From Alteromonas sp. KUL42 (GTDB lineage Bacteria; Pseudomonadota; Gammaproteobacteria; Enterobacterales; Alteromonadaceae): 64,000 bases of DNA. Positions 1 to 10,678 of this stretch are shown here, one piece after another (the first letter of the stretch is position 1; every line of letters begins with the position of its first letter). The notes under the pieces were generated by a model, which was not told where the DNA came from, ran no database searches, and saw nothing but the letters and a program-made list of their open reading frames with translations. Made by a program: the position numbers and the translations under genes. The DNA is taken from assembly GCF_006538325.1 (NCBI RefSeq), contig NZ_BJKK01000001.1, positions 496,001 through 560,000 on the forward strand, given 5' to 3'.

Positions 1-1
1 T

Positions 2-304
2 ATTGCCGTTGGCACTACGTCTGTGCGTTCATTAGAATCAGCAGCAAAAGTTTGTGCACAAAGCGGGCACAAAGACGTGATAGCCCCGTTTTATGAAGAC
101 ACTGAAATTTTTATTTACCCAGGCTTCGAGTTTAAAGTCGTGGATGCCATGTTCACGAATTTTCATTTACCTGAATCTACGTTGATGATGTTAATCAGCG
201 CTTTTGCCGGTAAGGACAACGTTATGAATGCCTATCAATGCGCTATAAAAGAAGAATATCGCTTCTTCAGTTATGGTGATTCTATGTTTATTGAACGCGC
301 TTAG
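2..304 (+). CDS. queA: tRNA preQ1(34) S-adenosylmethionine ribosyltransferase-isomerase QueA (3' end only)
   Basis: The reading frame is open from base 2, so this is the C-terminal ~100 residues of a gene whose start lies left of the window. The text begins [15 protein letters not shown], the conserved AVGTTSVR(S/A)LE motif of QueA. The later block [20 protein letters not shown] is also typical of the family. QueA transfers and isomerises the ribosyl group of S-adenosylmethionine onto preQ1 in tRNA, giving epoxyqueuosine, the step after Tgt. The next gene is tgt, the usual gammaproteobacterial queA-tgt order. The 209-bp gap and a promoter-like site before tgt suggest that tgt can be transcribed separately. 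Confidence 0.95.
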   Translation: MAVGTTSVRSLESAAKVCAQSGHKDVIAPFYEDTEIFIYPGFEFKVVDAMFTNFHLPESTLMMLISAFAGKDNVMNAYQCAIKEEYRFFSYGDSMFIERA

Positions 305-445
305 TACGCTTTTTATCGTAGTGACAAAGTGGCAATTCAGTTTGCGAACGTATCTTAATTTGTGAATTGTTTTGCCACTACATTGCTAACTTAAGAGATA
401 AGAAGCGATAAACATAGATACAGGGCATGATCTCAGCTGATTTAC

Positions 446-1626
<1,181 letters not shown>

Positions 1627-1650
1627 CAACGATAATATTTGGGGAATTTT

Positions 1651-1989
1651 ATGAGCTTATTTATCTCAAACGCATACGCACAATCTGCTGGTGGTGCTCC
1701 GCAAGGTGGTGGTATGGAAATGATCATCATGCTAGCGGTGTTTGGTTTGATCTTTTACTTCTTGCTTTACCGCCCACAAGCTAAGCGCGTAAAAGAGCAT
1801 AAAGACCTAGTTTCATCATTGAGCAAAGGTGACGAAGTACTTACCCAAGGTGGCTTGGTTGGAAAGATTACTAAAGTGTCAGAAGAGAAAGACTTTATAG
1901 AAGTTGCGCTTAACGACGCGAATAACATTGTTGTTCAGAAGTCTTCAGTTACTGCTGTGTTGCCAAAAGGCACAATGAAGTCTCTGTAA
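1651..1989 (+). CDS. yajC: Preprotein translocase accessory subunit YajC
   Basis: YajC is a small inner-membrane protein that associates with SecDF-YidC. The start is ATG 1651, preceded by GGGGAA at ribosome-binding distance; a TTG 12 bp upstream is in frame but lacks a better site. The 112-residue product has a short N-terminal segment, a single membrane helix at about residues 24-43 (MIIMLAVFGLIFYFLLYRPQ), and a cytoplasmic domain with the family motif GDEVLTQGGLVGKI. It lies 24 bp after tgt and 55 bp before secD. The yajC-secD gap carries a GC-rich inverted sequence (CCGGG...CCCGG) without a T-run. Confidence 0.96.
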   Translation: MSLFISNAYAQSAGGAPQGGGMEMIIMLAVFGLIFYFLLYRPQAKRVKEHKDLVSSLSKGDEVLTQGGLVGKITKVSEEKDFIEVALNDANNIVVQKSSVTAVLPKGTMKSL

Positions 1990-2044
1990 GTAACAAACGC
2001 CGGGGCCGGGACGCTACCCGGAACTGGCTCGAAAGGATTATCCA

Positions 2045-3889
2045 GTGCTAAATAAAAACTCAATTTGGAAAGTATTGAGTGCGCTCATCGTCGTAGCAAT
2101 GTGCGCACTTTATGCACTTCCCAATATTTACGGTGAAGATCACGCCGTTCAAATTTCAGCAGGCCGAGACGCCGTAGTGACACAAGCGACTGTTGATCAA
2201 GTCAAAGCTGCACTTGCTGAACAAAATATCACACCAAAACGCGTTGAATTTGAAAACGAACAAATTTTAGTTCGTGTTTCTGATTCAGACACACAACTTG
2301 TAACTCGCGAAACCCTCGAAAAATTGCTAGGCGATGAGTACTTCGTTGCAATGAACCTTGCTCCTGATACGCCGGAATGGCTTGAAGGATTAGGCGGGGC
2401 ACCGATGAAATTAGGCTTAGATTTACGCGGTGGTGTGCACTTCCTGATGGAAGTTGACATGACAGAAGTTATTGCGAAGTCTTTAGAAGATGCAGAAAGT
2501 GGCTTTCGCACATCGCTACGCGAAGAGGGCATTCGTTATCGCGGAGTGAAACAAGTTGATGATCACATTGACATCTCGTTTCGCGATGAAGATGCACTAG
2601 ACAAAGCGGAATTTTTTCTTCGCAATCAAAGTCGCGACCTTACTTTTAATCAAATTGACGACCTTACATTACGCGCAGTCTTCGCTGAGAGCAAACTGCA
2701 AGAAATACGTGATAATGCAGTAAAGCAAAACATCACTATTATACGTAATCGTGTAAACCAGCTTGGTGTTGCTGAGCCGCTTGTTCAAAAGCAAGGTGCT
2801 GACCGTATCGTCGTTCAACTTCCTGGTATTCAAGACACTGCAAGAGCAAAAGAAATTCTTAATGCGACGGCAACGCTTGAGTTTCGAATGGTTGACCAGA
2901 AAAACGATATTCGCGATGCGTTAAATGGCCGCGTACCTCCGGGCTCACAAGTGATTGATGATCAACAAGGTATCCCTCAGTTACTTGAAAAACGCATCAT
3001 GCTTACTGGTAGCCATATTATCGATGCTAACAGTGGCGTTGATGAATACGGTTTGCCAAACGTAAACATATCGCTAGATTCCGAAGGCGGCAATAAAATG
3101 TCTCGTTCAACCCGTGGCAATATTGGTAAACCAATGGCAACGGTATTTATCGAATATAAATCAACGGGTGAACGCAATAAAGACGGTAAACTTGTTTTTG
3201 AAAAACACGAGCAAGTTATCTCAGTTGCCACTATTCGTGCTCAACTAGGCAGTAAGTTCCAAATAACCGGCCTTGATTCACCAAAAGAAGCCCGCGATTT
3301 AGCCTTATTGTTGCGCGCTGGTGCACTAATTGCGCCTATTCAAATCGTTGAAGAGCGTACAGTTGGCCCAAGTTTAGGTAAGGAAAATATTGAACTTGGT
3401 ATGCAGGCTATCATGTACGGCTTGGTTGCTGTTTTGGCCTTTATGCTGGTCTATTATAAAGCGTTTGGTGTTGTTGCTAATATTGCACTAATCACTAACC
3501 TAGTGATGATTGTGGGTATCATGTCGATGATCCCTGGGGCTACATTAACCTTACCAGGAATGGCTGGTATCGTTCTTACCGTAGGTATGGCGGTAGACGC
3601 TAACGTTCTTATATTTGAACGTATACGTGAAGAATTGCGTGATGGACGTAGTCCTCAGCAGTCAATTCACCATGGTTATGATAGTGCGTTCTCTACCATT
3701 TTGGATGCTAATATCACCACCTTCATTGCTGGTCTTATTCTTTTTGCAGTGGGTACCGGTCCAATTAAAGGCTTCTCTATTACGCTAATGATTGGTATTG
3801 CTACTTCTATGTTCACCGCCATTTTGGTTACTCGCGTTATCGTTAACGCAGTGTGGGGCGGTAAACGTATTGAGAAATTGGCGATTTAA
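2045..3889 (+). CDS. secD: Protein translocase subunit SecD
   Basis: SecD is the large subunit of the SecDF proton-driven complex that pulls exported proteins out of SecYEG on the periplasmic side. The start is GTG 2045 with AAGGA upstream. The 614 residues show TM1 (about 8-28), the P1 region with [16 protein letters not shown] (about 123-138), a long periplasmic domain, and five C-terminal helices beginning near residue 455. The later helices include [17 protein letters not shown], the conserved RND-type segment. It is followed 10 bp later by secF and is presumably cotranscribed with yajC. Confidence 0.97.
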   Translation: MLNKNSIWKVLSALIVVAMCALYALPNIYGEDHAVQISAGRDAVVTQATVDQVKAALAEQNITPKRVEFENEQILVRVSDSDTQLVTRETLEKLLGDEYFVAMNLAPDTPEWLEGLGGAPMKLGLDLRGGVHFLMEVDMTEVIAKSLEDAESGFRTSLREEGIRYRGVKQVDDHIDISFRDEDALDKAEFFLRNQSRDLTFNQIDDLTLRAVFAESKLQEIRDNAVKQNITIIRNRVNQLGVAEPLVQKQGADRIVVQLPGIQDTARAKEILNATATLEFRMVDQKNDIRDALNGRVPPGSQVIDDQQGIPQLLEKRIMLTGSHIIDANSGVDEYGLPNVNISLDSEGGNKMSRSTRGNIGKPMATVFIEYKSTGERNKDGKLVFEKHEQVISVATIRAQLGSKFQITGLDSPKEARDLALLLRAGALIAPIQIVEERTVGPSLGKENIELGMQAIMYGLVAVLAFMLVYYKAFGVVANIALITNLVMIVGIMSMIPGATLTLPGMAGIVLTVGMAVDANVLIFERIREELRDGRSPQQSIHHGYDSAFSTILDANITTFIAGLILFAVGTGPIKGFSITLMIGIATSMFTAILVTRVIVNAVWGGKRIEKLAI

Positions 3890-3899
3890 GGGGCGTAAC

Positions 3900-4841
3900 A
3901 TGCAATTATTAAAATTATCCGACACCGTCAATTTTATGCGCCTTCGCATTCCTGCGATGGTGCTATCTACCATTCTAATTTTAGGGTCGTTTGTATCTTT
4001 GGGTGTGAACAGTCTTAATTGGGGGCTTGACTTCACTGGTGGTACCTTAATTGAAGTGGGTTATCCAGATTCGGCCAACCTAGAATCTATTCGTACACAA
4101 TTGAATGAGGCAGATTTTGAAGATGCTATCGTGCAAAACTTTGGCAGCAGCCAAGATGTGCTTATTCGTATTGCCCCACGGGATGGCGTGAAAGCAGCGA
4201 CAATTGGTGAGCAAGTGTTAAGCGCATTGCGTGCTGATGGCACAACTGTTGATATGCGCCGTATTGAGTTCGTTGGCCCCAATGTAGGTGAGGAGCTTAC
4301 AGAGCAGGGCGGCTTGGCCATGCTTGTTGCGTTACTATGTATTCTTGTTTATGTAGCAATGCGATTTGAATGGCGTTTTGCACTTGGTTCGGTGTCGGCC
4401 CTTGCGCACGATGTTATTCTTACGTTAGGCCTATTTTCAGTACTACAAATCGAATTCGACCTAACCGTGTTGGCAGCCGTATTGGCGGTTATCGGTTATT
4501 CATTGAACGATACCATTGTTGTATCTGACCGTATTCGTGAAAACTTCCGCAAAATTCGCAAAGGTGAGCCTGTTGAAATTATAAACATTTCACTTACCCA
4601 AACCCTTAACCGTACAATTATAACCTCATTGACTACTGTTTTGGTTTTAGTTGCATTGTTCTACAAAGGTGGTGCGCTTATACATGGTTTCGCAACAGCA
4701 CTGCTATTTGGTGTAATAGTGGGTACTTACTCATCTGTTTATATTGCAAGTTCTGTTGCGCTTGCGCTTGGCATAAGTAAAGAAGACTTAATGCCACCTC
4801 AAGTTGAGAAAGAAGGCGCAGACTTAGATCCAATGCCTTAG
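3900..4841 (+). CDS. secF: Protein translocase subunit SecF
   Basis: SecF is the partner of SecD in the inner-membrane export complex. ATG 3900 is preceded by AAGGGG, and the protein then begins MQLLKLSDTVNFMRLRIPAM. An upstream in-frame extension overlapping secD is not family-like and was rejected. The 313 residues carry LNWGLDFTGGTLIEV (about 39-53), a periplasmic domain, and C-terminal helices with VIGYSLNDTIVVSDRIREN, all conserved in SecF. A strong terminator 55 bp downstream ends the tgt-secF run. Confidence 0.97.
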   Translation: MQLLKLSDTVNFMRLRIPAMVLSTILILGSFVSLGVNSLNWGLDFTGGTLIEVGYPDSANLESIRTQLNEADFEDAIVQNFGSSQDVLIRIAPRDGVKAATIGEQVLSALRADGTTVDMRRIEFVGPNVGEELTEQGGLAMLVALLCILVYVAMRFEWRFALGSVSALAHDVILTLGLFSVLQIEFDLTVLAAVLAVIGYSLNDTIVVSDRIRENFRKIRKGEPVEIINISLTQTLNRTIITSLTTVLVLVALFYKGGALIHGFATALLFGVIVGTYSSVYIASSVALALGISKEDLMPPQVEKEGADLDPMP

Positions 4842-4896
4842 GCTCTGAGATAGCTACAACATATTTTGAGGTCTAAAAGCCCGTATTTATGAAGTG

Positions 4897-4936
4897 ACCC
4901 CCGATAATTAGACATTCTAATTTCTGGGGGTTTTTT
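4897..4936 (+). terminator. Rho-independent terminator after secF
   Basis: A CCCCC...GGGGG stem continues inward through AATTAGA/TCTAATT and is followed by six T. It is about 55 bp past the secF stop and separates the sec genes from the accessory acyltransferase module. Confidence 0.85.
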
Positions 4937-5076
4937 ATATCTTCAAAAAAAGAGTCGTAGAGAACTAACGAATTACTATGTTATTGAGTGATATGTATGT
5001 TCAGTTAGTTTCAAAGCTTGTTAATTGTGTAAGATTAAACTGAGATAATAGAGGAAAGGACTAAGAATAGTCCACA

Positions 5077-6207
5077 ATGGATAGCTTCGATGGGCGCAAA
5101 AACATGATGAGATTGAGTGAAAAGTCGTTTCTAGTATCGCTAAAAGAAAAGTTAGAACTGGATCATGGTGGCCATTCCCCGCTTTTATCTATGGAAGGAT
5201 TAAGAGGTATTGCTGTTTTTTTGGTGTTTTTAGTGCATTACAGTACGCTAATTGAACCCTGGGTAGCTGGGGGGGCAACATTTTTATCAAGCTTAATTCA
5301 CGGCTTGGGCAACATCGGTGTTGATTTGTTTTTTGTGCTAAGTGGCTACTTGATATACGGAACAATTATCAACAAAGAGAAGTTTAATGCATTCACTTAC
5401 GCTAGACGTAGGCTGCAAAGAATTTATCCAACTTTTTTAGTTGTACTGATTGTTTACTTAATAGCGTCATTTCTATTTCCAAGTGAAAGTAAGCTGCCAA
5501 ATGATTTTGGACCGATGCTTATCTACATTATTCAGAACGCGCTTTTACTACCAGGGTTGTTTGATATTAAACCCATTATTACGGTTGCTTGGTCTTTAAG
5601 TTATGAAGTTTTTTATTACATTACTATCCCTGTTTTAGTTTCGCTATTAAGACTCAAGACGTGGCGAGTTAATCAACGTATTTTTTTATGGATCGCGGTA
5701 ACAGTGTTTGGTGCTTTTTTATGGAAATATACTGGAGGGCCAATTCGATTACTCATGTTTGTCTCAGGTATACTACTTTTCGAGCTGCATAAAAATAAGC
5801 AACTGTTACTACAAAGGGGAGGAACACGATTGTTTTTTTTGGCTCTTGGTATTGTTGGATTACAGACAATCTATGAGTTCAGTTTTTTATTTATGCTGAT
5901 GTCTGTGTATGTACTATTTTTGGCAATGTGCCTATGTGCGTTCAATCCTAAATCAACAATGTTCAACTGGCTTACCATTTCGTCACTAAGGTGGCTAGGC
6001 AATATGAGTTACTCATACTATTTGTTACATGGGATTACGCTTAAATGTGCTTTTTTAGTACTGGGAATGCTATTGCCAATACACTTTAGCAGCAATAGTA
6101 TTTACTATTGGCTTTGGATACCAATGTTCATTGCGACTTTGTTCACATCTTTCACTTTATATATTCTTATAGAAAGGCCACTATCATTAGACGCTAAAAA
6201 TAAGTAA
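5077..6207 (+). CDS. Acyltransferase 3 family membrane protein (OafA/YrhL-like)
   Basis: This is an integral membrane O-acyltransferase of the acyltransferase-3 family, which typically acetylates cell-surface polysaccharide, lipid or peptidoglycan sugars; the substrate cannot be told from sequence. Its 376 residues include the N-terminal signature GLRGIAVFLVFLVHYS (about 42-57) with the conserved His, the arginine-rich RRRLQRIYPTFLVV segment, and about ten hydrophobic helices. ATG 5077 is used, with GGAAAGGA upstream; ATG 5104 is an alternative. A six-bp hairpin (GGACTA/TAGTCC, 5058-5073) sits between this ribosome-binding site and the start. The gene is accessory between secF and suhB, is AT-rich, and has its own terminator-insulated context. 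A family call without SGNH domain fusion. Confidence 0.85.
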   Translation: MDSFDGRKNMMRLSEKSFLVSLKEKLELDHGGHSPLLSMEGLRGIAVFLVFLVHYSTLIEPWVAGGATFLSSLIHGLGNIGVDLFFVLSGYLIYGTIINKEKFNAFTYARRRLQRIYPTFLVVLIVYLIASFLFPSESKLPNDFGPMLIYIIQNALLLPGLFDIKPIITVAWSLSYEVFYYITIPVLVSLLRLKTWRVNQRIFLWIAVTVFGAFLWKYTGGPIRLLMFVSGILLFELHKNKQLLLQRGGTRLFFLALGIVGLQTIYEFSFLFMLMSVYVLFLAMCLCAFNPKSTMFNWLTISSLRWLGNMSYSYYLLHGITLKCAFLVLGMLLPIHFSSNSIYYWLWIPMFIATLFTSFTLYILIERPLSLDAKNK

Positions 6208-6265
6208 ATATTTTTTTGATACCTTTCAGTTATTAGTTTATTGGAATGCACAAAACTAGAGCGTG

Positions 6266-7150
6266 TCATACTTTTAATTTAAACCTTCGCGACATTTTAA
6301 CAGTCTGCCCAGAAAGTAATTCTATTGTCCCATCACCACTTGCCGTTAAAGAAAGGTTGTTCACCAAGTTCACGTTTACCGCGTAAGAGCGATGAACCCG
6401 TTGAATAGGAAGGTGTGTATTTTTGTCTAAAAATGACTTAAAAGTGTCGCGCATAGGAAAAACTTGCTCATTAATGTGCAAATTTAAATAATTTCCTGAC
6501 GCTTCAATCCATTCGATGTCATTCTTATTAACCAAGAATTCGCGCCCATGTTTTTTGATCAGCAACAAATCGTTTTGTTTACCTGCATTGTTTGCTGTGG
6601 GCTCGATATCGATAGCATTGTAATTGTTTTTCATTTTTTCTAACGATATATCAGTGGCATCCCCAAGCCATTGCGCAACAATATAGCGGTAACTCCAAAT
6701 TAGTATGGTAAAGAAGACAAAAGACCAAACGTCTTTGCGTAACTCGTAAAGAAGTTCAAAAGCCCATTGCTCAAGTGTTGATGCAAATGTGTAATTACTT
6801 CCCAGTAGCCAATAAATGGACTCTCGCATAAAAATCATCAACCCAATGTGAATGAGAGAAAATGTAAACGCAAACAAGCTATAGAGGCTCACACTTCTGC
6901 TTGGTCGCTGCCAATTCCAAGGATATGCGTTTAGCATTCTAGCAAGCCATATTACTGCAACGAAACTACTCAGTGCGCTTGTATATTCCCAAACGAAAGG
7001 CTCCCAATGGGCATGAGACAGAGGAGGAGTTCGCATCGCTTCCATTATTTCAGTGGTTGCGTTAACTAGGGCGTTAATCATGAAAAAAGCCCCAAGCAAA
7101 GCAAGGGTAATCGCGGTTTGATGCTTTTGAAATTGAGTCTTGCTAAACAT
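6266..7150 (-). CDS. Membrane-anchored LytTR-family transcriptional regulator
   Basis: The 294-residue protein has an N-terminal membrane region with about four helices (roughly 14-32, 55-72, 88-108, 141-160). A linker is followed by a C-terminal LytTR DNA-binding domain (about 194-294) containing FLVNKNDIEWIEASGNYLNL, the FPMRDTFKSFLD segment and IQRVHRSYAVNV, all characteristic of the family. No receiver domain is present, so any signal is probably sensed in the membrane. It is divergent from the acyltransferase at 7301. Direct repeats in the shared gap are possible binding sites. It probably regulates that gene and itself (inference). Confidence 0.85.
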   Translation of the reverse strand: MFSKTQFQKHQTAITLALLGAFFMINALVNATTEIMEAMRTPPLSHAHWEPFVWEYTSALSSFVAVIWLARMLNAYPWNWQRPSRSVSLYSLFAFTFSLIHIGLMIFMRESIYWLLGSNYTFASTLEQWAFELLYELRKDVWSFVFFTILIWSYRYIVAQWLGDATDISLEKMKNNYNAIDIEPTANNAGKQNDLLLIKKHGREFLVNKNDIEWIEASGNYLNLHINEQVFPMRDTFKSFLDKNTHLPIQRVHRSYAVNVNLVNNLSLTASGDGTIELLSGQTVKMSRRFKLKV

Positions 7151-7160
7151 TCTCGTTACT

Positions 7161-7192
7161 ACCAGTTATCACTATCTACTGCCATTTATCAC
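7161..7192. promoter_or_regulatory. Candidate LytTR binding direct repeat
   Basis: ACCAGTTATCAC (7161-7172) and GCCATTTATCAC (7181-7192) form a near-perfect direct repeat with a 20-bp period. They lie between the divergent LytTR regulator and an acyltransferase gene. LytTR proteins typically bind pairs of ~9-bp direct repeats roughly two helical turns apart, which this fits approximately. Confidence 0.45.
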
Positions 7193-7300
7193 AATTTATA
7201 TGAATATCAACAAGATATCGAATATTTTGACCGCGTCTATAACTTTAATAAAACTTCATGGTACTTAACACTCAGTCACGCAAGGGAAAAGACATACAAC

Positions 7301-8524
7301 ATGATAGATAAATACAGTAGCTCCAATATCAATGAAAGCGCTTTGGAAAGAATTGTTGCGTTGGACTATTTAAGAGTAATCGCCATCGGTATTCTTTTCT
7401 TTTACCACCTTGGCATGATTTGGGTTCCTGATTGGGGGTTTCATTTTAAACAAGAAACGAATTGGTATTGGCTTCAACATACTATGATGTTGAGTTCTCC
7501 ATGGAGAATGGGATTGTTGTGGTTTATCTCAGGCACATCACTTTATATGATGCAGCGTAAATATGGTTCGCTTTTTCTCATCACGCACAGAAGTAACGCC
7601 ATTTTATTACCCTTGCTATTTGGAATGTTGTTTGTTGTGCCAGTTCAGTTGTATGTGGAAATGACACAAAGCAATGCCATAAATACATCTTTGGGCGACT
7701 TTTTCTATCAATTTCTGTTCGGGACTAATGACTATTTTGAGAATTTTGATGCTGGTGTGTGGCACCATATTGATGTTAACCATCTTTGGTTTTTGCGCTC
7801 TCTGTGGCGCTTTACACTTATACTGGTAATACTTCACTACCCAATAACCCTTGTAAGAAACCGCTTTAAACACTTCAATATAACGTGGTTAGTATTATTC
7901 GTTATCGCATCTTTGGGTACCATGTTTGTAGAGGATTCTGACCTTAGCCGAGATCTATACGGATTTGTGTGTTTGCTATTTGGCTTCTTGTTTGGTGCAA
8001 GTGTCCAGTTTTGGGAATGGGTTAAAAGGCACTTTTCTTGGATAATATTGTGTACGCTGGTTTTAATCTTCACTTATGAAGTAACCTATTACTTAATGCG
8101 TATTTATCCTCAAAATGATGCGTGGATGTTTACGACCGGTGCTTCCTATTACATAGCAAAAATCGTTAGCTTATTAGCCGTTATCGCTATTGCACAGCGT
8201 TTATTTGTTAAGCCTAGCGCTTTTGTTAGTAAAGCAAACAGCTACGTATTTCCGCTTTATATCCTTCATCAAAGCGTAATAGTTGGCGTAGCTTTTTATA
8301 TATCAGGGCTTTCCCTTTCCAACGAGCTAACTGCGCTTGGGACGATGATTGTAAGTTTCATCATTTGTGCTGCGCTACTACTTGCTACGCGTAACAGTGC
8401 ATTATTGGGTTTGGTTCTAGGTAAAAAGCCACCCCAGTCATCATGTTATAACAGTACTTCGGCAAAAGTGGTTATTGCAATAGTCACGTTACCACTCGCA
8501 TTAAGGCTTGTTGGGTTGATATAA
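7301..8524 (+). CDS. Acyltransferase 3 family membrane protein (MdoC/OpgC-like)
   Basis: This is a 407-residue polytopic membrane protein of the acyltransferase-3 superfamily. Its N-terminus, RIVALDYLRVIAIGILFFYHLGMIWVPDW, resembles the OpgC/MdoC-type group that transfers acyl groups to periplasmic glucans, but the substrate is unknown here. About ten hydrophobic helices are visible. ATG 7301 is chosen because it has AAGGGA 13 bp upstream and starts a family-like protein. A frame extension back to 7118 would run into the divergent regulator. Paired with the LytTR gene, it is likely the regulated output of that protein. C-terminal tail KSSCYN... is not conserved-looking. Confidence 0.82.
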   Translation: MIDKYSSSNINESALERIVALDYLRVIAIGILFFYHLGMIWVPDWGFHFKQETNWYWLQHTMMLSSPWRMGLLWFISGTSLYMMQRKYGSLFLITHRSNAILLPLLFGMLFVVPVQLYVEMTQSNAINTSLGDFFYQFLFGTNDYFENFDAGVWHHIDVNHLWFLRSLWRFTLILVILHYPITLVRNRFKHFNITWLVLFVIASLGTMFVEDSDLSRDLYGFVCLLFGFLFGASVQFWEWVKRHFSWIILCTLVLIFTYEVTYYLMRIYPQNDAWMFTTGASYYIAKIVSLLAVIAIAQRLFVKPSAFVSKANSYVFPLYILHQSVIVGVAFYISGLSLSNELTALGTMIVSFIICAALLLATRNSALLGLVLGKKPPQSSCYNSTSAKVVIAIVTLPLALRLVGLI

Positions 8525-8696
8525 AGCGTTGAATTGTGGACGCCAAAAACAAAGCCATGGAAAGCGAGTGGAGACATAGGCTAGAAGAAAAGGTTAAAAG
8601 GAATTCTAGAAGGAAAAACTACAAGGAAAAGCTAGCTAGAAAATGAAAAAGAGTAGAGGTTATAGTAAATGAATAGGTGGTTGGTGTGAACAGAGT

Positions 8697-8723
8697 GAAA
8701 GAGGCGCTTACAGCGCCTCTTTC
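8697..8723. terminator. Perfect 11-bp hairpin between convergent genes, probable bidirectional terminator
   Basis: GAAAGAGGCGC (8697-8707), loop TTACA, then GCGCCTCTTTC. It lies between the convergent 7301 acyltransferase and suhB. The stem ends in A and T tracts on both strands, so it could act either way. The preceding ~170 bp (8525-8696) hold no convincing gene. Confidence 0.65.
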
Positions 8724-8779
8724 CGATAAGTCTATAACTTCTAATAAACTGCTATTGGAAGTTATTACTGTATATGCTT

Positions 8780-9556
8780 TTACTTTAGGTGTTTCACAAG
8801 GCCTTGTACAACCTTAACGCTACCTGCAACAATCTCACCTTTGTGAAGAGGATCATTTCCGCCTTTGAAATCGGTTACCAAGCCACCAGCTTCGCGAACA
8901 ATTAGTTCACCTGCTGCAATATCCCAAGACTTAATCCCACGCTCCCAGTAACCGTCATGACGACCAGCCGCTACGTAAGCAAGGTCGAGTGCAGCACTGC
9001 CACCACGGCGAATATCACCTACTTCGTGGAAAATTTTATTTAAGCTTAATGCATACTCGCCAAACAACGATTTATTTTTGAATGGAAGGCCTGTTGCGAT
9101 AATAGTTTCAGAAAGGTCACGTGGCTTAGAGGCTCGGATTCGGTATCCGTTCAACTGAGCACCTTGACCACGGCTTGCTGTGAAAAGCTCACTACGGATA
9201 GGGTCAAAGACAACAGCTTGGTCTAAACGGCCTTTGTGCAGTAATGCAATAGATACGGCAAAGTGTGGGATGCCTTTTACGAAATTGGTGGTGCCATCTA
9301 ATGGGTCAATAATCCACTGATAATCAGTTTCTGTACCGAGTACTTCACCCATTTCTTCGCCAAGGAAGCAATGATTAGGATAAGACTGCTGAATTTTGGC
9401 AATAATTGCTTGTTCTGCTTCTTTGTCTACTTGAGTAACAAAGTCATTCAAGCCTTTTGACTCTGTTGCAACTTCATTGTGTTTTTCAAAACCACGAACA
9501 ATAACTGTTCCAGCCGCACGCGCAGCGCGCACCGCAATATTCAGCATAGGATGCAT
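8780..9556 (-). CDS. suhB: Inositol-1-monophosphatase / Nus complex factor SuhB
   Basis: The 258-residue protein opens MHPMLNIAVRAARAAG, almost identical to known SuhB N-termini. It contains both inositol-monophosphatase signatures: DPLDGTTNFVKGIPHFAVSI and WDIAAGELIVREAGG. The metal-binding EEMGE is also present. The enzyme hydrolyses inositol monophosphate. In E. coli SuhB also joins the Nus factors that protect rRNA transcription, and that role is inferred here. It is divergent from trmJ across a 350-bp gap, as in many relatives. Two copies of ACTAGTTGT in its upstream region (9592 and 9611) may be an operator. Confidence 0.96.
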   Translation of the reverse strand: MHPMLNIAVRAARAAGTVIVRGFEKHNEVATESKGLNDFVTQVDKEAEQAIIAKIQQSYPNHCFLGEEMGEVLGTETDYQWIIDPLDGTTNFVKGIPHFAVSIALLHKGRLDQAVVFDPIRSELFTASRGQGAQLNGYRIRASKPRDLSETIIATGLPFKNKSLFGEYALSLNKIFHEVGDIRRGGSAALDLAYVAAGRHDGYWERGIKSWDIAAGELIVREAGGLVTDFKGGNDPLHKGEIVAGSVKVVQGLVKHLK

Positions 9557-9906
9557 AGATAAACCACCAATTGTAAAAGATCAATGAAACGACTAGTTGT
9601 ACAAAAAATAACTAGTTGTTTGCGGAAACGGGCGGAGTCTACCAGAATCGTTTAAAGAAACCTAGAACAATCACGATAAAATGTGGTGGAAATTTGTGCT
9701 AATTAAACATGCTTAGTAGTTTTGCGTATATGCTTCAGGCACATGGCCTTACATGAGACGCTTGTGATAAACTACAGCGCTATCTTATATTATCAAATTT
9801 TCATGAACAAAGTGATCCCAGCACAGTGTTGTGCGAGTGGGTCTGTATTGTCATCTTCCCGATACAGATAACACATCAACTTCGTTCGCACCAAGGTACT
9901 ACACCC
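9557..9906. other. suhB-trmJ divergent intergenic region
   Basis: This 350-bp gap holds no convincing gene. Near suhB, ACTAGTTGT occurs twice in direct orientation with a 19-bp period (9592-9600, 9611-9619). Toward trmJ, TTGTGA (9762) and TTATAT (9785) at 17-bp spacing make a plausible trmJ promoter. An in-frame 27-codon extension of trmJ back to 9826 lacks family similarity. Confidence 0.5.
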
Positions 9907-10674
9907 ATGCTAGAAAATATTCGCATTATTTTGGTTAATACATCTCATACCGGAAATATTGGTTCTACAGCGAGAGCAATGAAAACTATGGGCTTGAGTA
10001 ACCTGTATTTGGTTGACCCTGTAAAAGAGCCTGACGGGCAAGCTAGTGCACTTGCTGCGGGCGCTGGTGATGTACTCGCTAATGCAAAGATAGTGAGTAC
10101 TCTAGAAGAAGCAGTAAAAGATTGCGGATTGGTGGTGGGAACTTCAGCGCGCTCACGTACGCATTCTTGGCCTATGCTTGGACCGCGTGACTGCGGTGAA
10201 AAGTTAGTACAAGAAGTCGCTAACTACCCAGTAGCGTTAGTTTTTGGTCGAGAAAATAGCGGTCTGACAAATGAAGAGCTGCAGCAATGTCATTTCCACA
10301 TGTGCATTCCAGCAAACCCTGAATACAGCTCATTAAATCTGGCAGCAGCGGTTCAAACTTTATGTTACGAAATTCGTATGGCTTACCTTAGCCGTGAAAG
10401 TTATCCGAGCATTGAAGAAGAATATCCGCTTAATGAAGATTTAGAACGTTTTTACGTTCATCTTGAATCAACACTTGAGCAGACTTCGTTTATTCGCAAA
10501 AGCCATCCAGGCGTGGTGATGACTAAATTACGCCGGTTATTTAATCGCGCTCGTCCTGAATCACAAGAGCTCAATATATTACGCGGTATTTTGGCCTCTA
10601 TTGATAAGTCAGTTCAGCACAATATGTTGGGTGACAAGGAAATAGAGTCTGTTCAGGTTGAAGACACAGAGTAA
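9907..10674 (+). CDS. trmJ: tRNA (cytidine/uridine-2'-O-)-methyltransferase TrmJ
   Basis: TrmJ is a SPOUT-class methyltransferase that 2'-O-methylates position 32 of tRNA anticodon loops. ATG 9907 gives [29 protein letters not shown], matching the family N-terminus. Knot motifs follow: [15 protein letters not shown] and [22 protein letters not shown] (read in two blocks), forming the AdoMet-binding trefoil. At 255 residues it is of normal length. cysE starts 4 bp downstream, so the pair is cotranscribed. trmJ-cysE-iscR is the usual order in many gammaproteobacteria, but here iscR is displaced by a 5.6-kb island. Confidence 0.95.
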   Translation: MLENIRIILVNTSHTGNIGSTARAMKTMGLSNLYLVDPVKEPDGQASALAAGAGDVLANAKIVSTLEEAVKDCGLVVGTSARSRTHSWPMLGPRDCGEKLVQEVANYPVALVFGRENSGLTNEELQQCHFHMCIPANPEYSSLNLAAAVQTLCYEIRMAYLSRESYPSIEEEYPLNEDLERFYVHLESTLEQTSFIRKSHPGVVMTKLRRLFNRARPESQELNILRGILASIDKSVQHNMLGDKEIESVQVEDTE

Positions 10675-10678
10675 CAGT

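Noticed and set aside
7118-7300. Upstream extension of the second acyltransferase
   Set aside because: It overlaps the start of the divergent LytTR gene; ATG 7301 has a good ribosome-binding site and family-like N-terminus.
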